From contig CP107926.1 of NCBI GenBank assembly GCA_036015235.1, positions 62,001-126,000 on the forward strand: a stretch of 64,000 bases of DNA, written 5' to 3'. The notes beneath the pieces were generated by a model. It worked only from the letters and a program-made list of their open reading frames with translations, was not told the origin of the DNA and did no database searches. Source of the stretch: Streptomyces sp. NBC_00433. Lineage in GTDB: Bacteria > Actinomycetota > Actinomycetes > Streptomycetales > Streptomycetaceae. The first letter of the stretch is position 1. Every line of letters begins with the position of its first letter. This document shows, in pieces, positions 34,524 through 44,554 of the stretch. Made by a program: the position numbers and the translations under genes.

Positions 34524-35939
34524 CTAGTTGAGGGCGAGCACCGCGCTGTCGTCCGCCACGTCCGGGTCGTACGTCGGGCGTCCGCCGCCGTCCACACCCC
34601 AGAGGACGGCCACTGAGCCCTGCGCGCCCGCGATCACCTGGTCGACCCGGACGGTCACGGTGAAGGCGGCTGTATGCCCGGCCGGTTCGAGGTAGCTGTC
34701 GACGCAGTCATACGGACCGTGCGCCGCCGCCTGCGGGTCGTCGTCGGTCTCCGGGTGGCAGTTCGCGGACGAGCCGACCACGGTGGTGCCCGGTGGCAGG
34801 GTGACCATGACCCCGAAGTCCGAAATGCTGCGGTCGAACAAGGTCGCCGGACCGTTGTTGGTCATGCTGACGTCGAGCGGGACGGTGTCGCCCTGGGCCG
34901 CCTGCGCGGTGGCACCACTGACCGAGAAGTCCGCTGTGTTGTCGGCCTGGAGCGCGGTCATCCGGTCGTCGCTGTTGGGGTCGGCGAACGGGAGCGAGAC
35001 CTTGCCGACCGGCGCAGTGCTCGGCTGCCCCGGGTCCAGCACCTGGAGCTTGAGCGTGGTGCCCGTGCCCCGCGTCCAGGTGCGGCCGGCCAGCTCCGAT
35101 TTCAGGAGCGGGTCGCCCTTCGGAGCGGTGATGGTGTCGAGGTAGGTGTACAGGGCGGTCGCAGTGACGTTCAGGTCCACCGGTGTGGCCAGCGCCGCCC
35201 GTTCACCGATCAGGATCGGCTGGTCGAAGGTGCACAGCGCCTTCTCGGCCTCGCGATCGTCCGGTACGGAGCTGTACCGGCAGTTGGCGTAGTGCTGGGC
35301 GAAGGTCAGGCCGGGCGAGGCGATCAGCAACGCCTGCGCGGCAGCGGCCGGCCGGTCGCCGGTGTTGGTGAACTCCACCGGCTCGCTCACCGTCGAGCCG
35401 ACCGCGAGCCCGGTGTGCTCAGGCGGCTGGACCTGGTTGAAGGCCGGCCCGCCGATCTGTACGGAGCCGGTGGCGCCCACGAAGGTCGCCGAGTCCGCCA
35501 TCCCGGTGATCTTGTACGAGGCGGTGGTGCCGGGCGCGACGCCGGCATGGGCCGTCATCGTGAACTGCGGGCCGGCGATCAATTCGCCCGGGCCGCCGGC
35601 GGAGAAGAACTCCGAGCAGGTGGCGATCGCGTTGCTCACCGTGCATTCGTCGGGGAAGCTCACGTCGGCGATCCTCGCCAGCTTCCGCGCGTCGACGGTG
35701 ATGGTGGCGCCGGTCAGCACGCCCGAATCGGTCGTGTACACCAGGTACGCCTGGGCGGTCGTGGCCACGCCGGTGGCCACGGCGGTCGGTACGGCGACCG
35801 TCGCGGGGTGCTGCAGGGTGATAACGGGTGCGGTGGTGTCGGCGGCGGCCGGCGTGCCGCCGGACAGCACGCCCAGGGCAGCCACGGTCAGCGCGGCTAC
35901 GGATAACGCCACCACACGGCGCGGGATACATCTATTCAT
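34524..35939 (-). CDS. Secreted protein with DUF11/CARDB-like beta domains
   Basis: A 471-residue protein from ATG 35939. The signal peptide is RRVVALSVAALTVAALGVLS followed by AAAD. The rest is Ala/Thr/Gly-rich and beta-type, with several units resembling DUF11/CARDB domains: GLAVGSTVSEPVEFTNTGDR, GDTVPLDVSMTNNGPATLFD, MVTLPPGTTVVGSSANC, AAFTVTVRVDQVIAG. Cys pairs (NCRYSS...CTFDQ; NCHPE...YDCVD) suggest disulfides outside the cell. No enzyme motif is present, and no sortase signal or TM is seen at the C-terminus, so it is probably released or loosely bound to the wall. Confidence 0.75.
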   Translation of the reverse strand: MNRCIPRRVVALSVAALTVAALGVLSGGTPAAADTTAPVITLQHPATVAVPTAVATGVATTAQAYLVYTTDSGVLTGATITVDARKLARIADVSFPDECTVSNAIATCSEFFSAGGPGELIAGPQFTMTAHAGVAPGTTASYKITGMADSATFVGATGSVQIGGPAFNQVQPPEHTGLAVGSTVSEPVEFTNTGDRPAAAAQALLIASPGLTFAQHYANCRYSSVPDDREAEKALCTFDQPILIGERAALATPVDLNVTATALYTYLDTITAPKGDPLLKSELAGRTWTRGTGTTLKLQVLDPGQPSTAPVGKVSLPFADPNSDDRMTALQADNTADFSVSGATAQAAQGDTVPLDVSMTNNGPATLFDRSISDFGVMVTLPPGTTVVGSSANCHPETDDDPQAAAHGPYDCVDSYLEPAGHTAAFTVTVRVDQVIAGAQGSVAVLWGVDGGGRPTYDPDVADDSAVLALN

Positions 35940-36498
35940 CAAATCTACTTCCCCCCAGAAGAGTTGCTCCAGACCACGATTGACGCGTCCATGAGCATGA
36001 CAAGCCCCGTGCCCAGAAGGTTGCACTCCAGCCACCACCGGGTCCTGCCCCCCGCTGCCGGCCCTTCACCACAACGAACACCCCGACCGTCGCCAACGTT
36101 CGAGGCCCCCGTGTGGAAGTGGGAGCAGCCACACCCACGACAGCCGATCCGCCCCATCCCCGCCGCTGAACGGCAGCCGCTTGGTCACCCCCTGACAGCA
36201 GGCCAACCGGCACCCACACACCCATGACCAGGCAGTCACCAGCCGAACAAGGCTGGCGCACAAGCGCTGCCACCAGCACGCCCCTCACAGTCGGCATCGC
36301 AGCCCTGGCCCGGTACCGATCCGCATACGGCCCCGCCCCGCCCCCGGATGATCCGGCGGCGGGGTGGGACATGACCGGCCTGCTTGCACCAGTACGGACC
36401 ACCGTTCAGGCGGTTACAGGCGGTGACCGCACCCTACCGCCGGTTGTGGATCGCGGGCCGTCGGCGGGCGGCGGCGGCCTGCCGACAGGCGGCCGTAG
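35940..36498. other. Gene-free stretch between two secreted-protein genes
   Basis: About 560 bp, with the upstream region of the 35939 gene on its left and the 3' end of the 36499 gene on its right. ORFs here are short and lack coding bias. No hairpin or repeat stood out. Confidence 0.4.
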
Positions 36499-36978
36499 CT
36501 AGCCGTCGGCCTTGGTGGTGTCCTGGATGACGGTTGACACGGACACCGGGTCGTCGGAGGCCCCGGAGTCGTCGACGGCGTCGATCTGGAAGAAGTAGTT
36601 TCCCGAGGGCAGACCGTCCCACGTGCCTGAACTGTCCTTGCCGTGGAAGCAGTTGGTCAGTACGTGGGTGCCATAGGACTTGTCAGGGGCGCCGCTGATG
36701 TCCTGGCGCAGTTCGATCGTGACGCTCTGGTTGTGCGTCGAAACGCAGCCCTTGAAGATGATCTGGGTGTACGACACGTCGCTCCACCGGCGCGACTGCC
36801 ACCCGTTGTTGGCCCGCACCATGGAGATGGAGCTGGTCCAGTTCATCGGATGCACCTCGGTGCTGACGCCTCTGGGAGCGCTGGCGGCCGAGGACGTCCC
36901 CGCCCCGATCAGGAGCGTAGCCGGTAGGGCGAGTGCGGCGGCCGCCACCGCCAGTTTCGTTCGTAACGCAACCTTCAT
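36499..36978 (-). CDS. Small secreted protein of unknown function
   Basis: A 159-residue protein. ATG 36978 is preceded by GGGAGGGGATCAAG. The signal peptide is KLAVAAAALALPATLLIGAG followed by TSSAASA. The mature part contains WQSRRWSDVSYTQIIFKGC, NQSVTIELRQDISGAP and HVLTNCFHGKDSSG, a beta-sandwich-like pattern with one Cys pair that probably forms a disulfide. The family is not recognised. It is divergent from the STAND gene at 37197 with about 220 bp between the starts, so the two could share a control region. Confidence 0.75.
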   Translation of the reverse strand: MKVALRTKLAVAAAALALPATLLIGAGTSSAASAPRGVSTEVHPMNWTSSISMVRANNGWQSRRWSDVSYTQIIFKGCVSTHNQSVTIELRQDISGAPDKSYGTHVLTNCFHGKDSSGTWDGLPSGNYFFQIDAVDDSGASDDPVSVSTVIQDTTKADG

Positions 36979-37196
36979 CTTGATCCCCTCCCCTTGTTGC
37001 CCACGACCCTTCGTCGCGGAGCACCTTCCTGTGGGTGCCTGCCGGGCGGCGGGCACATTCCGAGTCCATCAACCGTCGGATTGACCGGCAGGCTGCTTCC
37101 GTCACTTGGGTCAATGCGCGCACCCTGCACACTGGGCACCGGTTAATTGACGACCGGCCAGTTGGGCTGACCGGTACAGGGGAGGGGTGGTGGCTG

Positions 37197-40100
37197 GTGG
37201 CGGGGCGTCCTGAGCGTCCGCTGGATCCGGACGCAGGACCGGTACAGCGGCTGGCGTGTGAACTGCGCAAGCTGCGGGAGGAGGCGGGCAGCCCCAGCTA
37301 CCGCGAGATGGCCCGGCGTACGGGGTGCGGTGCGAGCACCCTGTCCTACGCCGCCGCCGGCGAGCGGCTGCCCACCCTGCCGGTCCTGCTGGCCTACGTT
37401 CAGGCGTGCGGCGGCGTAGCCGAGCAGTGGGAGGAGCGGTGGTACCAGGCGGCCTCGGAGGTGGACGAGGAGGAGGTGCCGCTCGATCCGGAGACCGTTG
37501 CGCCGTATCGGGGGCTGGAGCGGTTCGAGCCCGGTGACCGCGACCTGTTCTTCGGCCGCGGCGAGCTCGTCTCCCATCTGACGGCGCAGGTGCGCGCCCA
37601 CCGGTTAGTGGCCCTGGTCGGCGCCTCCGGCAGCGGCAAGTCCTCGCTCCTGCGCGCCGGGCTGGTGCCCGCGCTGCAGAACGGCAGCGGCCCGGTCGCC
37701 CGCCCGGCGGTCATCCGCATCCTCACCCCCGGCCCCAGACCGCTGTCCGTGCACGCGGCCGCCCTGGCCCCCGGCCAAGGCGAGGGCGAGGGCGACACCG
37801 TGGTCGTCATCGACCAGTTCGAGGAGCTGTTCACCCTCGTCGCGGATGAGACCCAGCGGACGGGTTTCCTGAACCTGGTCCTTGCAGCGGCCCGCGGCGG
37901 CCGGCTGCGCGTGGTGATCGCGGTCCGGGCGGACTTCTACGCCCGCTGCGCCGAACACGACGGCCTCGCCCAGGCCCTGCGGGACACCACCATCCTGGTC
38001 CCCCCGATGAACCCGGCCGAACTGCGGGAGGCGATCGTCAGGCCGGCCGCGGCCGCCGGGCTGATAGTGGAGCGGTCGCTGACCGCGCGGATCGTGCGGG
38101 AGGCATCGGCGGAGCCCAACTGCCTGCCGATGGTCTCCCACGCGCTGCTGGAAACCTGGCGCCGTCGACGCGGCCGGGTACTCACCGAGACGATGTACGA
38201 GGCGGCCGGCGGCATCCACGGCGCGATCGCCGCAACAGCCGAGGACCTGTACAGCAGACTGGGCCCGCACGAGGCCGACACCGCCCGCAGGATCCTGCTG
38301 CGCCTGGTCACCCCCGGCGACGGCACCCCCGACACCCGCCGCCCCACCACGCACGGCGAACTCGGCGGACTCGGCGAACCCGGCGAACCCGGCGAACCCG
38401 GCGAACCCGGCGCCGGATCGGCCGAGACCAGCCGTGTACTGGAGCAACTCGCCCGGGCCAGGCTGCTCACTCTGGACAACAACACCATCGACCTCGCACA
38501 CGAAGCCGTCATCGCCGCGTGGCCCCGCTACCAGACATGGATCAACGAGGAACGCGCACGCATGCGGATCCAGCGGCAGCTCACCGAAGCCGCCACGGTC
38601 TGGCACGACCTCGACCGCGAACCCGGTGCCCTCTACCGCGGCACCCGCCTCGCGGCAGCCGAAGAAGCATTCCCCCCGCCCTGCCGAAAACAGGAACTCA
38701 CCACCACCGAAACCGCGTTCCTCACCGCGAGCACGCAGGCACACCGCCATGAGCAGCAGACCGCCGCACGCACCACCCGCCGCCTGCGCACCCTCACCGC
38801 AACCCTGTCGATCCTCCTCATCCTGGCCATCACCGCGGGCATCACCGCCGTAGCACAAAGCCGCAACAGCGACCAGGCCAGACGCCAGGCCGTCGCCGCC
38901 CAGCAGGTCGCGCAGTCCCGGCAGTTCGCCGCCCGCGCCGACGCGCTGGCCGCCACCGACCCCGATCTGGCCTCACTGCTCGCCGTCCAGGCCTACCGCA
39001 CCTCGCCCACCGCAGAAGCCACCGCCTCCCTGCAGACGGCCGCCGCCCAACCGCTCCGCAGCCGACTCCCCGGCCAGCTCCCGGACATGACGTCCATGGC
39101 GTTCAGCCCCGATGGGCAGTCCCTGGCCGCGGGCAGCAGGTACGGCCCGGCGCTCCTGTGGGACCTGCAGTCCGGCCGGGCCCCCACTGCCCTCAGCCGC
39201 TCCGGCGGGCCTGTCACCTCGGTGGCGTTCAGCGCCGACAGCCGCGCTGTGCTGCTCAGCCGCTGTGACGGCAAGGTCGAATCGCACAGCACACGAACCT
39301 CGGTGGTGCGCACCGTCATCGACGCCCCGGGGAGGGAGTGCAGCGGGATCCTCAGCGCCGACGGGCGGGTCCTGGTCGACACCAAAGGCCTCGGTGACAT
39401 CCGGATCACCGACATACCCTCCGGACGTCAGCGCGACCGCTTCGTCTCCCACGCGGGCTACGCGAATGCGTTGCTGGCGGTGTCAGCGGACGGACGCACC
39501 ATGGCTGTCAGCGTCGGCAGCCAGGTGATGGAGCTCGACACCACATCCAGCCGGGTACGGAACCGTTTCACCGTACGGGAAAGCATCGCGGACATTGCAC
39601 TCAGCGGCAACGGGCAGACCCTGGCCGCTGTGGAAGGAGACGGACAAGACATCCGCACGTGGGACCTGCGCACCGGGCACCAACTGCCCGTCATGAACAT
39701 CCGCTGGGGCAGCCTTGTCGGCGGCCTGGCCGTCAGCCCCGACGGCCAGACCCTTGCCGCCACCGACGTCCTCACTGTCCGCCTGTGGGACGCACGGTCC
39801 GGCCGCCAGCGGACCCTGCCCTCCGGCACGACCCACGCCTTAAACCTCGCCTTCAGCCCGGACGGGGGCACTCTGGCCGCCGCCGACGAGGACGGCACCG
39901 TACGGCTGTGGGACACCGTCCCCTTCCGCGCCCAGTTCACCGCTCACAGCGGACTGACCGCAGTGAGCCCGGACGGCCGCACCATCGCACTGGGCGACGG
40001 CCACGGGCACGTGCAGCTCCACGACCTCACCACCGGACGCACGCAACAAATCGACGGCGCCACCTCCGCCACAGCCCTTGCCCTCAGCCCCGACGGCCGC

Positions 40101-40910
40101 CTGCTGGCCATCGTGCGCCCGGAAGAGGTACTACTCAAAGACACCGTCAGCGGACGCACCACACGCCTGCGCGACGAGAGCGTGGGGCCACCTGTGTTCA
40201 GCCCGGACGGGGGCACCGTGATCATTGACGGCCACAATGGAAGCCATCAGATCACGGACGTGACGACCGGCCGTGTCCGCGACACCTTGCCTTTGTCTTG
40301 CAACGTCCCCGGGATGTGCACCGCAGTGTTCAGCCCTGACGGCAAGACCGTGGCAGTAAACGCGTCAACCGGTGCTGTGTACCTGTGCAACACGGATAAA
40401 GGACGCGCGGTCATCGTCCCCGATGCCTCCGGGGCGTCCATTACCGGGATCGGACATGCCGCCCTCGCCTACAGGCCCGACGGGCACACACTGGCCCTCG
40501 GCACGGCAGACGGCGTGGTTCGGCTGGTAGACACCGCAAGCCGACACTCCCGGATCCTGACCACCGAACAGACCGACCCCGTGCAAGCCCTGGCATTCAG
40601 CCCCGACGGGCGCACACTGGCCGTCGGAGGACGAAGCGGAACCGTCCAACTGTGGGACCCCTCCACCCGCCGCGTCCGGGGCACATTCACCGGCCCCGCA
40701 TCACCGGTCCGCACGGCCACCTTCGGCCCCGACGGCCACACCCTCATCACCGCCGCGGCCGACGGGACCGTACGCACATGGGACGTCGCGCTACCCACCC
40801 CCACCCAGTCCATCGACCGGATCTGCCACGCAGTCCACCGCGACCTCACCCCCGACGAACACGCCCTCTACCTCCCCGACCAGCCCAAACAGCCCATCTG
40901 CCCCAACTGA
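37197..40910 (+). CDS. XRE HTH - nSTAND1 NTPase - TM - WD40 protein (paralogue 1)
   Basis: A 1237-residue protein. Residues 10-85 form an HTH (VQRLACELRKLREEAGSPSY, REMARRTGCGASTLSYAAAG). The nSTAND1 domain starts at YRGLERFEPGDRDLFFGR; Walker A is VGASGSGKSSLLRAG (about 140), Walker B VVIDQFEELF (about 203), then VVIAVRADFYARC and MVSHALLETWRRR. A TM segment lies at about 530-555 (TATLSILLILAITAGITAV). The rest contains about 14 WD40-like units (FSPDGGTLAAADEDGTVRLW), enough for two seven-bladed propellers, and a tail ICHAVHRDLTPDEHALYLP. STAND proteins are signal-sensing NTPase switches; a membrane-anchored sensor is likely. GTG 37197 was chosen by alignment with the paralogue at 47073. Confidence 0.88.
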   Translation: MAGRPERPLDPDAGPVQRLACELRKLREEAGSPSYREMARRTGCGASTLSYAAAGERLPTLPVLLAYVQACGGVAEQWEERWYQAASEVDEEEVPLDPETVAPYRGLERFEPGDRDLFFGRGELVSHLTAQVRAHRLVALVGASGSGKSSLLRAGLVPALQNGSGPVARPAVIRILTPGPRPLSVHAAALAPGQGEGEGDTVVVIDQFEELFTLVADETQRTGFLNLVLAAARGGRLRVVIAVRADFYARCAEHDGLAQALRDTTILVPPMNPAELREAIVRPAAAAGLIVERSLTARIVREASAEPNCLPMVSHALLETWRRRRGRVLTETMYEAAGGIHGAIAATAEDLYSRLGPHEADTARRILLRLVTPGDGTPDTRRPTTHGELGGLGEPGEPGEPGEPGAGSAETSRVLEQLARARLLTLDNNTIDLAHEAVIAAWPRYQTWINEERARMRIQRQLTEAATVWHDLDREPGALYRGTRLAAAEEAFPPPCRKQELTTTETAFLTASTQAHRHEQQTAARTTRRLRTLTATLSILLILAITAGITAVAQSRNSDQARRQAVAAQQVAQSRQFAARADALAATDPDLASLLAVQAYRTSPTAEATASLQTAAAQPLRSRLPGQLPDMTSMAFSPDGQSLAAGSRYGPALLWDLQSGRAPTALSRSGGPVTSVAFSADSRAVLLSRCDGKVESHSTRTSVVRTVIDAPGRECSGILSADGRVLVDTKGLGDIRITDIPSGRQRDRFVSHAGYANALLAVSADGRTMAVSVGSQVMELDTTSSRVRNRFTVRESIADIALSGNGQTLAAVEGDGQDIRTWDLRTGHQLPVMNIRWGSLVGGLAVSPDGQTLAATDVLTVRLWDARSGRQRTLPSGTTHALNLAFSPDGGTLAAADEDGTVRLWDTVPFRAQFTAHSGLTAVSPDGRTIALGDGHGHVQLHDLTTGRTQQIDGATSATALALSPDGRLLAIVRPEEVLLKDTVSGRTTRLRDESVGPPVFSPDGGTVIIDGHNGSHQITDVTTGRVRDTLPLSCNVPGMCTAVFSPDGKTVAVNASTGAVYLCNTDKGRAVIVPDASGASITGIGHAALAYRPDGHTLALGTADGVVRLVDTASRHSRILTTEQTDPVQALAFSPDGRTLAVGGRSGTVQLWDPSTRRVRGTFTGPASPVRTATFGPDGHTLITAAADGTVRTWDVALPTPTQSIDRICHAVHRDLTPDEHALYLPDQPKQPICPN
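38373..38408 (+). repeat. Four perfect 9-bp repeats GGCGAACCC inside STAND paralogue 1
   Basis: Four in-frame tandem copies of GGCGAACCC (Gly-Glu-Pro), with two imperfect copies before them. They lengthen a flexible loop (GLGEPGEPGEPGEPGAG) in the NTPase region that the paralogue at 47073 lacks. Slippage would change the loop length without breaking the frame. Confidence 0.9.
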
Positions 40911-41193
40911 CCCGACACCCTCAGCGGACCCCGCACGGCGCAGCCGGGTCAACGCCCGACCCCGTCAGGGATCTCCACACCCAGGACTGCCGATCACGAT
41001 GAAGGAGCACCACAGGCGATCCGCTCGGGCCGACTTCGCCCGGTCCCAGCAGGCCTCTCCCGCACCCGCTGGTTGCACAAGAACCCGGCCGGCCAGCAGA
41101 TGCTCGTACAACCCACGGACGGTGCCATGAGTCTGCATCATGGGCCCGTTGGGTCCTCAGCGTGGGGCGGCAGTCATTCCTGGGGGCAGAGCG

Positions 41194-41436
41194 ATGATTG
41201 CTCGTCAGTTACTTCGTGGCGGGTTGAGGGTGGCAGCGCTGACGTGGGTGGGAGGGATACTCGTCATCCCCGATCTTCCCGACATCCGCGGCGACCGCCC
41301 GACACTGGTATGGGCGACGATCGCGGTCCTGGTCCTTTGCCCATGCACCGCGGCATCCTCGTGGCTGTATGTGAAGCGATCCGAGATGAGCATCGGACTG
41401 CGGATCCAAGCCGATTACGGGTTGGCGGAGCAATAG
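41194..41436 (+). CDS. Small hypothetical membrane protein
   Basis: An 80-residue protein from ATG 41194, with a GGGGGCAGAG ribosome-binding-like stretch just before. Two hydrophobic segments are visible: LRVAALTWVGGILVIPDL and TLVWATIAVLVLCPCTAASS, the second containing a Cys-Pro-Cys. The C-terminus is hydrophilic (KRSEMSIGLRIQADYG). No family recognised. It stands alone between STAND paralogue 1 and transposon debris. It could be a chance ORF; the ribosome site and TM pattern make it more likely real. Confidence 0.5.
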   Translation: MIARQLLRGGLRVAALTWVGGILVIPDLPDIRGDRPTLVWATIAVLVLCPCTAASSWLYVKRSEMSIGLRIQADYGLAEQ

Positions 41437-41639
41437 TCAAGACTTGTGGATGAGTTGACCTGCGGCTCAGTGCGAGTTGTGCCGCTGGATGTTGGTCTTG
41501 GCGGCGTTGCGGATCCGTTTGGTGCGGCCGCGCTCGGCGAGGAGTCTGGCCGCGTCGGTGTTCTACGCGGTGGCTGCTTTGAGCTGCAGCCAGTTGGATG
41601 AGTCGAGGAGGGCGTCCGGGCGCCAGGGCTGTCCCAGCG

Positions 41640-41915
41640 CCGCTTGCGCTCTCCCGTGGACTCGTCGACGCGGCGGTCGTTCACCCGGGGCGCGGAACCT
41701 CGATCGCCCCAGCTGCCGTGGCCACCGTCCGGGGCCGGTGGCGGCCGTTGCGGACCACCAGGCGATGCCCCTGCTCGTCGGTCTCAGCAACCAACTCGGC
41801 TATGTACTGGTTGACTTCCGCCTCCAGGGCGGCAGCCAGCATCCGCCGGGCGCCCTCGCGGACGATCTCGTCGATCAGGGAACCGGACTGGGTGGAGCCG
41901 TCATCGGTGACTACG
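41640..41915 (-). pseudogene. N-terminal fragment of an IS256-family transposase, frameshifted
   Basis: The minus strand reads VVTDDGSTQSGSLIDEIVRE, GARRMLAAALEAEVNQYIAE, RNGRHRPRTVATAAGAIEVP, then a stop; NDRRVDESTGERKR follows in another frame, as though one G were missing at about 41697. This is the start of the same IS256 group whose C-terminus is at 22345-22462. The catalytic middle is absent. It is flanked on the left (41480-41640) by worn sequence, DALLDSSNWLQLKAATA, from a different gene. Confidence 0.72.
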
Positions 41916-42044
41916 CTGAGCGCTGGGCGTGCCTTCCCGACCCGCGCTGTGACGCGGGCCTACTCGGAGACCTTAAGGATCATTCGGGAAGGTACGCCCT
42001 CCGCGTGCCCTCCCGGGACCGATCCACAGGTCTTGAGCATTGCT

Positions 42045-42173
42045 CGTCCTGCGGGCCATCTCCCGATAGGTCGGACTGCCCGCCTCTGCCCGCAGCCTCC
42101 GCAACTCAGCCGCTAACAGCTGGATCGGACCCGCACCGGGATCTAACGGCCCTTCAGGACGCCCTACCACCCG
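42045..42173 (-). pseudogene. HTH scrap of a third XRE-STAND-WD40 gene
   Basis: Reads GRPEGPLDPGAGPIQLLAAE, LRRLRAEAGSPTYREMARRT, matching the N-termini of the proteins at 37197 (LDPDAGPVQRLACELRKLRE) and 47073. Homology stops abruptly after REMARRT, where IS256 debris begins. So a third member of the family, in the opposite orientation, once stood here and was largely deleted. Confidence 0.75.
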
Positions 42174-42622
42174 CACACCATCCCGTCTTCCCCCACCGTC
42201 CACGGGCGGAACCCGTCGCACACTACGCACCCCTCTTCACACCCCACAAGGGCGCTATCAGCCCCTCGGACGGAACCAGACTCCCGGCGCCGTCCAGCCG
42301 TCCGGGGTTGTTCCACCTGGTCACAGCGGGCTGCCAGACAATCCCGCCGCCGATGGACTCGGCACACCAACGGTCGGCACGCCGGCGCCTCCGTCAGAAG
42401 GGCAAACCTTTGAAGAAGAAATTGAGCAGGTTCATCACATCGCTTGCCGCCTTGCAGAACCGGCCGGCGGAGACCGAAGCGACGGATGCTGCCGGACAGG
42501 CCGGTCGCAGCCTCGCGCAGACGACCAGCCAGACCCAGCACACCCTGGCAGCCGTCACCCGGGCGTCCAGGCCTGCAGGTAGCAGGGCCATGCGTAGGGT
42601 CTTGGCAGAAGGGGGAACAACT
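42174..42622. other. Gene-free stretch upstream of a small secreted protein
   Basis: About 450 bp. The left part is the upstream region of the lost third STAND gene and the right part that of the 42623 gene. I see no supported ORF, repeat or RNA. Confidence 0.4.
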
Positions 42623-43062
42623 ATGCGTATCAAGATGGCCGGCTTAGCAGCTGCTGTCACCGTACTGACCGGCGGGGTGCTCGTGACCGGTGCGGGTGCG
42701 GCCGATGCCGCCGCGCCGGCCGCGCAGCAACTGCGGGTCGTCCAGACCACGGCGGGGAACTACACGGACCTGGTGATCTACAACTTCAACGGCCAGGAGA
42801 TGGGCATGGGCCAGTGGAGCCAGGACCCCCAGGACGGGAACCCGGGGGATGCCCTGAGGGCGTACGACGGGCTGGCTGACGGCTACGCCATCTACGCATA
42901 CCTCAGCGACGGCCGGGTGGCGACCACCAGCGGACACAACTCCCCGTACTGGAGCGGGTGGGTGGGTCCGAACCTGCCCGAAGACCACACCTACACGATG
43001 ACGGTCTGGATCAGAAGAACGGCGTCCAGGACCGTTGCTTCTACGCGACCGTCTCATCCTGA
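42623..43062 (+). pseudogene. Small secreted protein, frameshifted near its end
   Basis: ATG 42623 has GAAGGGGGAAC before it. The signal peptide is MAGLAAAVTVLTGGVLVTGA followed by DAAAPA. The mature part is LRVVQTTAGNYTDLVIYNFN, GLADGYAIYAYLSDGRVATT and PEDHTYTMTVW. The natural end QKNGVQDRCFYATVSS-stop lies in another frame, so one base seems missing at about 43008. Uncorrected, the protein would run into unrelated Arg/Pro-rich sequence. Family not recognised; secretion is clear. If the break is a sequencing error this is an intact gene of about 146 residues. Confidence 0.7.
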
Positions 43063-43285
43063 CGTACGAACATGTTGGCGTCGGCCCCCGAGCAGGTCGG
43101 CGCCAACAGCCGTTTTCGCTGCGGAGCCAATCGCATCACGGTGCTCCCCTGCCCAGGCGCCTACGCTCCAGGGCCTCCCCCGAACGGACGCGAAGGCTGG
43201 AGCGAGCAGCGCAGCGGCACTGTCGCAGCGGTGACGCATCCGGCCCCGGCCACTGTCACCGGCGTGAGATGCGCGGGCCAGGGCT

Positions 43286-44554
43286 TCACCGCTCGTCTTC
43301 GGCCTTGGGCTCATTCCACAGGCGGGCGAGCTTCTTCACCTTCCTCTTCCGCTTCTCGAACCACTCCGAGCGCCCCCACTCCTCACCCAGACGCTGCTGC
43401 TCGGCCGCTTCACGGCGCTGCCTCTCGGCTTCGGCAGCCTCCGCCGCGCGCTCGCGCTGCTTGCGGCGCTGGCGGTACTCGGCTGCCGTGCGGGTGTCGG
43501 TGAGCGCCTGGAGCAGCGGCTCGGGCTCCCGGCCACGCTCCTGCGCGACGCGGAACCACACCGGCCCCATCGGGCCGTGCTGCTGCGGGCGGTATGCGTC
43601 GGCGAGGGTGACGGCCCGGTGGTCTCGGACCTCCTCGGCGGTGCCGAAGTGCATGCTGGCGGGCGTGTGCCAGCCGATGCCCGAATGCCGGTGCTCGTGG
43701 TTGTAGTACGCGATGAACGCCTCGAACCACTCGCGGGCGTGGGCCAGCGAATCGAACCGCTCGGGGTGGTCGGACATGTACTTCACGGTCTTGAAGTGGG
43801 CCTCGATGTAGGGGTTGTCGTTGGAGACCCCGGGCCTCGAGTGCGACCTCGTCACCCCGAGGTCGATCAGCAGCTGGGAGACCTTCCTGGAGGTCGTCGA
43901 CGTGCCGCGGTCGGCGTGCACGGTCTCGGGCACGATGCCGTTGCCGACGATGGTCTCCCGGATCAGCTCCTCGGCCCGCACCGCTGTTTGGGCGGCCTCG
44001 ACGGTATGGCCGACGATGTAGCGGCTGACGATGTCGATGATGACGTAGGCGTGGTACCAGACGCCCTCGGCCGGCCCGGCCGCCTTCGTGATGTCCCGGG
44101 TGAACACCTGGGAGGGCCCGGTGGCGACCAGTTCGGGCACCGTTTTCGCCGGGTGGGTGGCCTGGCGGCGGCGTTCGCCGGACTGGCCCTTCTCGCGCAG
44201 GATGCGGTACATCGTGGAGACGGAGCAGTGGTAGCGCCCGGCATCCAGCTCGCGGGCCCATGTCTGCGCGGGTGGCAGCTCGGCGTACTCGCCCGAGTTC
44301 ATCAGCTCCAGGACCGCTGCCCGTTCCTTCGGTGTGAGGGCCGAGGGCTGGGCCTGCGGTTTGCTGGGCTTTCGCTCGGGCGGGGGCCGCAGCCGGCGGT
44401 AGTGGGTGGTCCGGGAGCGGCCGGTCAGCCGGCAGGCCGCCGTGGCACCGGGCTTGTCACCGATGCCGGTGAACGCGTCGTCGACCACCGGTTCGGCGGC
44501 AGCGTTCAGTCCGCGCTCTCGGAGATCGTTTCCAAGAGCGCGGAAGCTTTTCCC
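43286..44554 (-). CDS. IS3-family OrfB fused in frame to a replication-relaxation protein tail
   Basis: The OrfB part runs from the frameshift site to about 43600: NAAAEPVVDDAFTGIGDKPG, HTH-like HYRRLRPPP, VLELMNSGEYAELPPAQTWA, then the rve core with D in VFTRDITKAAG, D in TVHADRGTSTT and E in NPYIEAHFKTVKYMSDHP, and HRHSGIGWHTPASMHFG. Normal OrfB would end shortly after TLADAY. Instead the frame continues with QQHGPMGPVWFRVAQERGRE and AAEYRQRRKQRERAAEAAEA, the C-terminus of the replication-relaxation protein also seen at 52446. The IS left end is therefore missing and the two genes have been joined. Transposition is unlikely without the left end. Confidence 0.82.
   Translation of the reverse strand, partial: GKSFRALGNDLRERGLNAAAEPVVDDAFTGIGDKPGATAACRLTGRSRTTHYRRLRPPPERKPSKPQAQPSALTPKERAAVLELMNSGEYAELPPAQTWARELDAGRYHCSVSTMYRILREKGQSGERRRQATHPAKTVPELVATGPSQVFTRDITKAAGPAEGVWYHAYVIIDIVSRYIVGHTVEAAQTAVRAEELIRETIVGNGIVPETVHADRGTSTTSRKVSQLLIDLGVTRSHSRPGVSNDNPYIEAHFKTVKYMSDHPERFDSLAHAREWFEAFIAYYNHEHRHSGIGWHTPASMHFGTAEEVRDHRAVTLADAYRPQQHGPMGPVWFRVAQERGREPEPLLQALTDTRTAAEYRQRRKQRERAAEAAEAERQRREAAEQQRLGEEWGRSEWFEKRKRKVKKLARLWNEPKAEDER
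43443..43593. repeat. 151-bp dispersed repeat, copy A (in the IS3 OrfB fusion)
   Basis: Gap-free match, about 95% identical by eye, to 52446-52596. It encodes the C-terminal part of the replication-relaxation protein. A second shorter match (43158-43205, CGGACGCGAAGGCTGGAG region) corresponds to 52400-52437, so both loci derive from one ancestral gene end, with about 235 bp missing at the 52-kb locus. Confidence 0.85.

Noticed and set aside
41477..42622. Long plus-strand ORF leading into the small secreted protein
   Set aside because: It crosses IS256 and HTH remnants coded on the other strand; the signal peptide and ribosome site place the start at 42623.
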